Shown one piece after another: positions 8,237-15,983 of a stretch of 64,000 bases of DNA (its first letter is position 1; every line of letters begins with the position of its first letter). Origin of the DNA: Pedobacter ginsengisoli (GTDB taxonomy: Bacteria; Bacteroidota; Bacteroidia; Sphingobacteriales; Sphingobacteriaceae). The stretch is from assembly GCF_002736205.1 (NCBI RefSeq), contig NZ_CP024091.1, positions 3,903,555-3,967,554 of the forward strand. The letters are read 5' to 3'. Below the pieces are notes generated by a model. The model made no database searches and was not told the origin of the DNA. It was given only the letters and a program-made list of their open reading frames with translations. The translations under genes were made by a program, and so were the position numbers.

Positions 8237-11200
8237 ATGGACATTAGAGCAGAGTTAGAAAAACGTATCCTGATCATTGATGGTGCGATGGGCACTATGA
8301 TACAACGTTACGTCCTTTCTGAAGAAGATTTCAGGGGCGAACGGTTCAAAGATCACCCCTGTGATGTAAAAGGTAATAACGATTTACTGAACATTACCCG
8401 TCCTGATATCATTAAGGCCATTCATACCGAATATTTAAAGGCCGGTACAGATATCATTGAGACCAATACTTTTAGTACCCAACGCATTTCGCTGGCCGAT
8501 TACCAGATGGAAGAGCTTGATTATGAAATGAGCTTTGAGGGGGCAAAAATAGCAAAAGAGGCGGTTAATGAGTTCATGGCTGCCAACCCCGACAGGAAAT
8601 GTTTTGTTGCAGGTGCTGTAGGCCCTACCAACAGAACCCTGTCTATTTCTCCGGATGTAAACGACCCGGGTTTCAGGGCACTTACTTTTGATGAGCTGGT
8701 TGATGCTTACTATGAGCAAATCCGCGGATTGGTTGATGGTGGCTCAGACCTGCTTTTAATAGAAACCATTTTTGACACCTTAAATGCCAAGGCTGCCATA
8801 TTTGCCATCAAAAAATACGAGGAGATAATTGGCCGTAAAATAGAGATCATGATCTCCGGAACCATTACGGATGCTTCCGGAAGAACTTTATCAGGGCAAA
8901 CTGCCGAAGCTTTCTTAAACTCAGTAATCCATGCCAATCCTTTAAGCATAGGTTTTAACTGCGCTTTAGGGGCAAAAGACATGAGGCCGCACATCGAAGA
9001 GCTTTCTGCCAAAGCAGGATGCTATGTTTCGGCATATCCTAACGCAGGCCTGCCAAATGAGTTTGGTGCTTACGATGAAATGCCTCATGAAACCGCTCAT
9101 CTGGTAGAAGATTTTATTCAGCATGGTTTTGTAAATATTGTAGGTGGCTGCTGTGGAACTACCCCTGATCATATCGGTTGCATAGCCGAAAAAGCTAAAA
9201 ATGTAGCGCCACGTAAAATACCTGAACTAGCGCCTCATATGCGTTTAAGCGGATTGGAGCCGGTTACCATAACTCCTGAAAGTATTTTTGTAAACATTGG
9301 TGAGCGTACAAACATTACAGGTTCTCCAAAATTCTCCAAGCTCATTTTAGGTGGGGATTTTGAAGCTGCACTGGCTGTTGCGCGTCAGCAAGTTGAGGGT
9401 GGTGCACAGGTTATTGATGTGAATATGGACGAGGGGATGATTGATTCTGAAGCCTCGATGACTAAATTCCTGAACCTGATTGCGTCTGAACCTGATATTT
9501 CCAAGCTACCAATCATGGTCGATTCATCTAAATGGTCGGTTATTGAGGCAGGGCTTAAATGCCTGCAGGGGAAAGGAATTGTAAACTCCATCTCTCTTAA
9601 AGAAGGTGAAGAAAAATTCCGCGAAAGCGCCCGCAAAATCATGACTTACGGTGCTGCTGTAGTGGTTATGGCTTTTGACGAGCAGGGACAGGCCGATAAT
9701 TACGAAAGAAGAAAAGAGATCTGTAAAAGATCTTATGATATTTTAGTTGATGAAATAGGCTTTCCGCCTCAGGACATCATTTTTGACCCGAATATCCTTA
9801 CCGTTGCTACCGGCTTAGAGGAACACAACAACTATGCGGTAGATTTTATAAATGCTACCCGTTGGATTAAGGAAAACCTTCCCCATGCAAAAGTAAGTGG
9901 TGGTGTTTCGAACATTTCCTTCTCATTCAGAGGAAATAATACCGTTAGGGAAGCGATGCACTCCGCATTTTTATACCATGCCATTAAAGCAGGTTTAGAC
10001 ATGGGGATTGTAAATGCAGGTATGCTTGAGGTTTATCAGGAAATTCCGCCAGAGCTTTTAGTGCTTGTTGAGGATGTATTGTTAAACCGTCGTGAAGATG
10101 CTACTGAGCGATTGGTTGAGTTTGCAGACACCATCAAATCTAAAGGAAAAGAGATTGTAAGAGACGAGGAATGGCGTAAAACCAGCGTTGAAGAAAGACT
10201 TTCTCATGCCCTGGTTAAAGGTATTATAGAATACCTTGATGCCGATGTGGAAGAGGCACGTCAGAAATACGACAGGCCAATTCAGGTAATTGAAGGTCCT
10301 TTAATGGATGGGATGAACATTGTGGGCGACTTGTTTGGAGCCGGCAAAATGTTCCTGCCACAGGTTGTAAAATCTGCCCGTGTAATGAAAAAAGCCGTGG
10401 CCTACCTGCTGCCGTTTATTGAGCAGGAAAAACTGAACAACCCGGATCAGGATCAGAATTCATCAGCCGGAAAGGTATTGATGGCTACTGTAAAAGGTGA
10501 CGTTCATGACATTGGTAAAAACATTGTGGGCGTTGTTCTGGCATGTAATAACTTCGAAATTATTGACATGGGTGTAATGGTCCCTGCACAGGATATCATT
10601 AAAAAAGCCAAAGAAATAAATGCAGATATTATTGGTTTAAGTGGTTTAATTACCCCATCGCTTGATGAAATGGTTCATTTTGCCAAAGAGATGGAGCGCG
10701 AAGGTTTTACCATTCCTTTAATTATTGGCGGTGCTACTACTTCCAGAATCCATGCTGCCGTTAAAGTTGCGCCTAACTATTCCGGCCCGGCTATACATGT
10801 GCTGGATGCATCAAGAAGTGTAACGGTGTGCAGTACTTTAATGAACAAAGATACCCGCGACGAGTACATTCAGGGAATCCGCGAAGAATATGACAAAGCA
10901 CGTGAAGCGCACTTAAACAAACGCTCTGATAAACGCTTTAAAACAATTGAAGAAGCCAGACAGGATAACTATAAAATAGATACCTCACTGGTTGCTCCTG
11001 CCCCTTCTTTTACGGGAACCAGGGTATTTGAAAACTTCCCGCTTGAAGAGCTGGTACCTTATATAGACTGGACTCCGTTTTTCCAGACCTGGGAACTACG
11101 CGGCAGTTATCCGCGTATTCTTGAAGATAAAGTGGTGGGCGATGAGGCTAAAAAGCTTTTTAGTGATGCCAAAGCTTTGTTAAAAAGAATTGTTGACGAG

Positions 11201-11896
11201 AAGTTACTTACTGCAAAAGCGGTAATTGGTTTCTGGCCGGCATATGCAAAAGGCGATGATATTGTACTTGATGTGGAAGGTAAAGAGGTGGTAATACATA
11301 CTTTACGCCAGCAGGCTGAAAAGGTTGCCGGACAGCCGTACTATGCACTATCTGATTTTATTGCTCAGCAGGAAACAGGTGTTCCTGATTATTTTGGTGG
11401 CTTTGCACTTACTGCAGGCATTGGTTGTGATGAACTGGTAGCTGAATTTGAGGCCAATTACGACGATTACAACAGCATTATGGCCAAAGCATTGGCCGAC
11501 AGGCTTGCCGAAGCTTTTGCCGAGAAAATGCATGAGCTGGTGCGTAAAGATTACTGGGGTTATGCAAAGGATGAAAATCTGGATAACGAATCGCTGATTA
11601 AAGAAGAATATGCAGGTATTCGCCCCGCACCGGGATATCCGGCTTGTCCGGAGCATACCGAAAAAGGTACTTTATTTGAATTGCTTGATGCGGAGGCCAA
11701 AATTGGCCTGCGCTTAACGGAAAGCTATGCGATGCATCCTACCGCAGCCGTAAGTGGTTTTTACTTTGCCCATCCTGAATCAAGATATTTTGGACTTGGC
11801 AAAATAACCAAAGACCAGATTGAGGACTATGCTGTGCGTAAAAACATGTCGATAGATGAAGTAGAGAGATGGTTAAGCCCTAATTTAGCCTATTAA
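8237..11896 (+). CDS. metH: cobalamin-dependent methionine synthase
   Basis: A full-length 1219-residue MetH, which transfers a methyl group from 5-methyltetrahydrofolate to homocysteine through methylcobalamin. Modules in order: homocysteine/zinc barrel (1-330; zinc ligands Cys242, Cys305 and Cys306), pterin domain (about 350-620), cap and B12 domain (about 650-890, with DVHDIGKN and the cobalt-ligand His757), and the AdoMet reactivation domain (about 920-1219). The SAM-I riboswitch upstream and metF 61 bases downstream make this a methionine-cycle operon. Confidence 0.97.
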   Translation: MDIRAELEKRILIIDGAMGTMIQRYVLSEEDFRGERFKDHPCDVKGNNDLLNITRPDIIKAIHTEYLKAGTDIIETNTFSTQRISLADYQMEELDYEMSFEGAKIAKEAVNEFMAANPDRKCFVAGAVGPTNRTLSISPDVNDPGFRALTFDELVDAYYEQIRGLVDGGSDLLLIETIFDTLNAKAAIFAIKKYEEIIGRKIEIMISGTITDASGRTLSGQTAEAFLNSVIHANPLSIGFNCALGAKDMRPHIEELSAKAGCYVSAYPNAGLPNEFGAYDEMPHETAHLVEDFIQHGFVNIVGGCCGTTPDHIGCIAEKAKNVAPRKIPELAPHMRLSGLEPVTITPESIFVNIGERTNITGSPKFSKLILGGDFEAALAVARQQVEGGAQVIDVNMDEGMIDSEASMTKFLNLIASEPDISKLPIMVDSSKWSVIEAGLKCLQGKGIVNSISLKEGEEKFRESARKIMTYGAAVVVMAFDEQGQADNYERRKEICKRSYDILVDEIGFPPQDIIFDPNILTVATGLEEHNNYAVDFINATRWIKENLPHAKVSGGVSNISFSFRGNNTVREAMHSAFLYHAIKAGLDMGIVNAGMLEVYQEIPPELLVLVEDVLLNRREDATERLVEFADTIKSKGKEIVRDEEWRKTSVEERLSHALVKGIIEYLDADVEEARQKYDRPIQVIEGPLMDGMNIVGDLFGAGKMFLPQVVKSARVMKKAVAYLLPFIEQEKLNNPDQDQNSSAGKVLMATVKGDVHDIGKNIVGVVLACNNFEIIDMGVMVPAQDIIKKAKEINADIIGLSGLITPSLDEMVHFAKEMEREGFTIPLIIGGATTSRIHAAVKVAPNYSGPAIHVLDASRSVTVCSTLMNKDTRDEYIQGIREEYDKAREAHLNKRSDKRFKTIEEARQDNYKIDTSLVAPAPSFTGTRVFENFPLEELVPYIDWTPFFQTWELRGSYPRILEDKVVGDEAKKLFSDAKALLKRIVDEKLLTAKAVIGFWPAYAKGDDIVLDVEGKEVVIHTLRQQAEKVAGQPYYALSDFIAQQETGVPDYFGGFALTAGIGCDELVAEFEANYDDYNSIMAKALADRLAEAFAEKMHELVRKDYWGYAKDENLDNESLIKEEYAGIRPAPGYPACPEHTEKGTLFELLDAEAKIGLRLTESYAMHPTAAVSGFYFAHPESRYFGLGKITKDQIEDYAVRKNMSIDEVERWLSPNLAY

Positions 11897-11902
11897 CACC
11901 CT

Positions 11903-11931
11903 CGTCTTCCTGAATTTATTTCAGGATAACG
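11903..11931. repeat. dispersed palindromic repeat, copy between metH and metF
   Basis: CGTCTTCCTGAA-TTTATT-TCAGGATAACG: an imperfect palindrome of about 29 bases between metH and metF. It shares its core with the repeats at 12952-12992 and 31441-31551. Confidence 0.6.
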
Positions 11932-11957
11932 AATAACATTAAATAAACAGACAAACA

Positions 11958-12911
11958 ATGAAAATTGTAGACCATATTAATAATGCCAAGGGTAAAACCT
12001 TGTTCTCTTTCGAATTATTACCGCCTGTAAAAGGCAAAAGCATAGAAGAAATATACAAAGCCATAGATCCGTTGATGGAGTTTAACCCTCCTTTTATAGA
12101 CGTGACTTATCATAGAGAAGACTACATTTATAAACAGCATAGCAATGGTCTTTTAGAAAAGGTTTCCTATCGCAAAAGACCAGGTACAGTAGCCATTTGT
12201 GCGGCTATTATGAACCGATACAAAGTTGATGCGGTGCCTCACCTGATTTGCGGTGGTTTTACCAAAGAAGAGACTGAAAATGCATTGATAGACCTCCAGT
12301 TTCTGGGGATAGACAATGTGCTGGTATTAAGGGGAGATGCCCGCCATGCAGATTCTTCTTTTATACCTACTCCAGGTGGCCATGCCTTTGCTACAGATTT
12401 ACTGCAACAGGTAACCGACATGAACAGCGGAAAGTACCTGCACGAAGATCATTCAGCTTTTAAAACAGATTTTTGTATTGGTGTGGCCGGTTATCCGGAG
12501 AAGCATTTTGAAGCACCTAATTTGAAGACTGACTTTAAATACCTGAAACAAAAAGTGGATATGGGTGCCGAATTTATTGTAACCCAGATGTTTTTTGACA
12601 ACAATAAATACGTGAATTTTGTACAGCAGTGCAGAGAGAACGGCATCAATGTGCCAATTATTCCGGGCTTAAAACCAATCACATCCTCGAAACAGCTGAT
12701 CAGCCTGCCAAAGGTATTTCATATTGACCTTCCGGAGGAACTCACTGAAGCAGTACAGGCCTGCAAGGATGAGAAACAGGTAAAAGAGGTGGGCATAGAA
12801 TGGATGATACAGCAATGTAAGGAGCTGATTCAGGTTGGCGCACCGGTATTACACTTCTATACCATGAGTAACCCCGAGCCTACAAAAAAAATAGCACAAG
12901 CTATATTCTAA
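11958..12911 (+). CDS. metF: methylenetetrahydrofolate reductase
   Basis: A 317-residue FAD-dependent TIM-barrel enzyme that reduces 5,10-methylene-THF to 5-methyl-THF, the methyl donor for MetH. Typical MetF features are FSFELLPP near residue 16 (with the catalytic Glu), VLRGDAR (about 122) and the FAVTQMFFDN-type segment, here FIVTQMFFDN. It sits directly downstream of metH, so both should fall under the SAM-I riboswitch. Confidence 0.95.
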   Translation: MKIVDHINNAKGKTLFSFELLPPVKGKSIEEIYKAIDPLMEFNPPFIDVTYHREDYIYKQHSNGLLEKVSYRKRPGTVAICAAIMNRYKVDAVPHLICGGFTKEETENALIDLQFLGIDNVLVLRGDARHADSSFIPTPGGHAFATDLLQQVTDMNSGKYLHEDHSAFKTDFCIGVAGYPEKHFEAPNLKTDFKYLKQKVDMGAEFIVTQMFFDNNKYVNFVQQCRENGINVPIIPGLKPITSSKQLISLPKVFHIDLPEELTEAVQACKDEKQVKEVGIEWMIQQCKELIQVGAPVLHFYTMSNPEPTKKIAQAIF

Positions 12912-12951
12912 TACGACATCACTAGTAAATTCTAATACAATATTACTACTA

Positions 12952-12992
12952 ACACACGTCATCCTGAACTTATTTCATGATGACATGTGTGT
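12952..12992. repeat. dispersed palindromic repeat, possible metF terminator
   Basis: ACACACGTCATC (12952-12963) pairs with GATGACATGTGTGT (12979-12992) with a two-base bulge, around the same CTGAACTTATTTCA core as the other copies. Its position 40 bases after the metF stop suggests it can form a 3'-end hairpin. The A-rich tail downstream gives no proper U run on the plus strand. Confidence 0.6.
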
Positions 12993-13105
12993 TATAAAAA
13001 ATGTGTAATAAAAAACTTACCCCCTCTCGGCATACTTAAAGCTTAATATTCCTGTTTTTAAAATAGTCTTTGTACCTTTAAGTTAACTCTACTAATTTTA
13101 CCGCC

Positions 13106-13552
13106 ATGAAAAAACTGACGCTGCTTACTCTTATAATTGCAAGTGCCTTTACTGCATGTACTACCATGAAATCTGGAACAATAGGAACCGGTGGATTGTC
13201 GCAATTGGGTGGAACCTGGGAGCTTAATTACATATCGGGACCAAGAATAGCGTTTAACGGCTTATATCCGGGTAAAAAACCGACTATAAAATTCGAAATA
13301 GGTGATAAAAAGTTTAGTGGCAATACCAGCTGCAACTCTTACACAGGAGCACTTGTTGCTGACGATAGTTCAATAAACTTTACTGCTCCTTTTGCAATGA
13401 CAAAAATGGCATGCCCCGGCGAAGGAGAAGCCACATTTCTACAAATGTTAAGAAAAGTAGGTAGTTATGCGGTAACAAGCGATACCACCCTTAATTTTAT
13501 GATGGGCGATATCGCTATTATGCGGTTTAGTAAGAAAGTAGTTAGTAATTAG
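13106..13552 (+). CDS. META domain lipoprotein
   Basis: A 148-residue lipoprotein. The signal peptide ends in a lipobox (AFTAC, Cys near residue 17). The rest is one META domain, related to HslJ: GTWELNYI near 36, NTSCNSYTGALVAD and MTKMACPGEGE are the recognisable blocks, with two conserved cysteines. In E. coli HslJ is linked to heat shock and novobiocin tolerance; the function here is unknown. It is convergent with thrC, and its stop codon lies inside a long inverted repeat. Confidence 0.88.
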   Translation: MKKLTLLTLIIASAFTACTTMKSGTIGTGGLSQLGGTWELNYISGPRIAFNGLYPGKKPTIKFEIGDKKFSGNTSCNSYTGALVADDSSINFTAPFAMTKMACPGEGEATFLQMLRKVGSYAVTSDTTLNFMMGDIAIMRFSKKVVSN

Positions 13553-13619
13553 TACTTAGTATTTAGATATAGTTTGTTAATGAAAATCTAAACATCACTT
13601 CTAAATACTAAGTACTAAT
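13548..13619. repeat. 20-bp inverted repeat over the META-gene and thrC stop codons
   Basis: The arm at 13548-13567 (ATTAGTACTTAGTATTTAGA) is the exact complement of 13600-13619, with a 32-base spacer. The arms contain the stop codons of the two convergent genes. The arms consist of the unit TTAGTA(N), as in the repeats at 14934-15038 and 18667-18697. It could end transcription in both directions, although U runs are missing. Confidence 0.85.
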
Positions 13620-14922
13620 ACCTAAGCAAATACCCCTTAAACGCCTCATAATCTGTACTCATTTGCTCTGCCTTTTTTGGTTTGGCTAAAAGGTCTTTTA
13701 CCTGATCAGGGACTTCGATGTTTGCTTTAATTGCTTCCGGGAAAATATCAGGGAATTTACAGGCGTGTGCAGTAGAAAGAAATACACCCGCGTAATTACC
13801 ATCAGGGTTTTCTGCTTTATATTTTTCTAAGGCCAGCCATGCTATTGCCGTATGCGGGCAGGCAATATAATTGAACTGCTCATATAGCTCATTAATACCT
13901 TTCAGGGTTTCCTGGTCAGTAAAGCTATAGCTTTTTACGATCTGCTGCAATGCCGCTTTATCATTTTTAAACAGATCCATTATCCTTACCCAGTTGCTTG
14001 GGGCACCTACATCCATTGCATTAGAATAGGTTTGTATGGATGGTTTAGTTTCGTAAATACCTGTTTCTAAAAAACGGGGAATGGTATCATTTACATTGGT
14101 TGCTGCAATAAATTGCTTTACCGGAAGCCCCATTTTATAGGCCAACAGTCCTGCGGCAATGTTACCAAAGTTTCCGCTTGGCACAGAGAACACCACTTCA
14201 TCTTTACCTTGTCTTTTTAGCTGGGCGTAGGCATTGAAATAGTAAAAAGTTTGAGGGATTAACCGCGAAATATTAATAGAATTTGCAGAGGTTAGCCTTA
14301 GCCTGGCATTTAACGTTTCATCGGCAAAAGCTTGTTTTACCAGTGCCTGGCAGTCGTCAAAAGTTCCGTCGACCTCAATGGCATGAATGTTCTGTCCGTT
14401 TGTACACAGCTGTAATTCCTGAATTTCGCTAACTTTTCCCTTAGGATATAAAATAGTTACCCTGGTGTTGGGCACACCTAAAAAGCCTAAAGCTACCGCT
14501 CCGCCTGTATCACCTGAGGTAGCAACCAGCACATCAAGCGTTTTCTGGTTATCCTTTAAAAAATAAGCCATAATACGGCTCATAAATCTGGCACCAAAGT
14601 CTTTAAAAGCAAGCGAGGGACCATGAAATAACTCTAATACCCCTGTGTTTCCATCAAGTGGTACTACCGGAGCCTCAAAATTGATAGCATCATCAATAAT
14701 GCTTTGAAGATCTTCAAGGGGCATTGCATCTTTAAGTAATACCGAAGCTACTTTAAAGGCAATTTGTGATAAGGAGAACTGGTCTATGTTATCAATAAAT
14801 TCCTTATCCAATTCCGGAATGTTTACCGGCATATATAAACCCTTGTCTAAAGGCATGCTGTTAAAAACAGCAGTGGCAAAATCTACTTTTAAACTTTGGT
14901 TATTGGTACTGTATAGTTTCAT
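13615..14922 (-). CDS. thrC: threonine synthase
   Basis: A 435-residue PLP enzyme that converts O-phosphohomoserine to threonine. The PLP lysine is Lys107 in SLAFKDFGARF, and the phosphate-binding/PLP blocks ATSGDTGGAVALG and SVPSGNFGNIAAG are intact. Length is normal. It is the last gene of thrA-thrB-thrC. Unlike the overlapping thrA/thrB pair it is separated from thrB by 125 bases that hold a 27-bp perfect inverted repeat just before the start codon. Confidence 0.96.
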   Translation of the reverse strand: MKLYSTNNQSLKVDFATAVFNSMPLDKGLYMPVNIPELDKEFIDNIDQFSLSQIAFKVASVLLKDAMPLEDLQSIIDDAINFEAPVVPLDGNTGVLELFHGPSLAFKDFGARFMSRIMAYFLKDNQKTLDVLVATSGDTGGAVALGFLGVPNTRVTILYPKGKVSEIQELQLCTNGQNIHAIEVDGTFDDCQALVKQAFADETLNARLRLTSANSINISRLIPQTFYYFNAYAQLKRQGKDEVVFSVPSGNFGNIAAGLLAYKMGLPVKQFIAATNVNDTIPRFLETGIYETKPSIQTYSNAMDVGAPSNWVRIMDLFKNDKAALQQIVKSYSFTDQETLKGINELYEQFNYIACPHTAIAWLALEKYKAENPDGNYAGVFLSTAHACKFPDIFPEAIKANIEVPDQVKDLLAKPKKAEQMSTDYEAFKGYLLRY

Positions 14923-14933
14923 TTTTAGTATTT

Positions 14934-15038
14934 AGTAATTAGTAGGTAGTATTTAGACATGGCGGGTATTTAGTATTTAGCAGGTAGTGTTTAGATTTTC
15001 AGTAATAAACTATGTCTAAATACTACCTACTAATTACT
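14934..15038. repeat. 27-bp perfect inverted repeat between thrB and thrC
   Basis: The arm 14934-14960 is an exact complement of 15012-15038, with a 51-base loop (14961-15011) that itself contains a degraded copy of the same unit. The arms consist of TAGTA-type units. In the thrBC mRNA the long hairpin would end 11 bases before the thrC ATG, so it may affect thrC translation or mRNA stability. Confidence 0.9.
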
Positions 15039-15047
15039 CTAAACACA

Positions 15048-15983
15048 TCAATCCAATATTATAGGTCCTTTTTTATTTACTTCCGAAACAAAAGACAAGC
15101 TGTTTATCGAGATACTCTTTAAATGCTGCTTTAATTTTTCAGTGATTTTGCTTGCAGTTTCTGCATCTTTTGTAAGTGCAAATACTGACGGCCCTGATCC
15201 TGAAATACCAAAACCTACCGCTCCGTTCTTCATTGCAATAGAGCGCAGTTTATAAAAATCAGGGATTAATATAGAACGTGTTGGTTCAACAAGTATATCT
15301 GTCATGCTTCTTCCAATTAAATCGTAGTCTTTCATAAACAAGCCGCTAACTAATCCGGCCACATTGCCCCATTGGGTTACGGCATCTTTTAGCAATACTT
15401 TAGAACGGATCATTTGGCGGGCATCTTTGGTTGGAACATCAACTTCAGGATATACAATGGCAGCATGCATTTCCTCTGGAAAAGGCAGGCTAATGATATC
15501 CAATGGCTGATAGCTTCTTATTAAAACAAACCCACCCATTAAAGCAGGAGCAACATTATCTGCATGGCCATAACCACATGCCAGTTCCTCGCCTTTCATG
15601 GCAAAGGGTACAAGCTCTTTGTTGGTCAGCAAATTATCCATCAAAGTGTTTATAGCAAACAGACCGGCTACAGTACTTGCAGAGCTTGAACCGAGCCCGC
15701 TGCCTATTGGCATCTTTTTGTGAAGTTCAATTTCAACACCCAGATCAGGTTTGCCGATATGGTTTAAATAATGTTGTACACTGGCACTAACCGTATTTTT
15801 TGCGGGGTTTAATGGCAGTTTCCCATCATCACCGGTGATTTTTGAAATGGTAATACCTTTACCCTCAGTAAGTGTCATAATTACCTCGTCGCCCGGTTGG
15901 TTTACAGCAAATCCTAAAACATCATATCCACAAACCACATTGGCTACAGTGGCAGGAGCAAAAACTTTTATAGACTTTCTCAT
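15048..15983 (-). CDS. thrB: homoserine kinase
   Basis: A 311-residue GHMP-family kinase that phosphorylates homoserine with ATP. The glycine/serine-rich ATP loop PIGSGLGSSSAS is at residues 92-103, and the C-terminal GHMP block is GFGISGSGPSVFAL. The start codon overlaps the thrA stop as ATGA, so translation is probably coupled. It is the middle gene of the threonine operon. Confidence 0.96.
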   Translation of the reverse strand: MRKSIKVFAPATVANVVCGYDVLGFAVNQPGDEVIMTLTEGKGITISKITGDDGKLPLNPAKNTVSASVQHYLNHIGKPDLGVEIELHKKMPIGSGLGSSSASTVAGLFAINTLMDNLLTNKELVPFAMKGEELACGYGHADNVAPALMGGFVLIRSYQPLDIISLPFPEEMHAAIVYPEVDVPTKDARQMIRSKVLLKDAVTQWGNVAGLVSGLFMKDYDLIGRSMTDILVEPTRSILIPDFYKLRSIAMKNGAVGFGISGSGPSVFALTKDAETASKITEKLKQHLKSISINSLSFVSEVNKKGPIILD

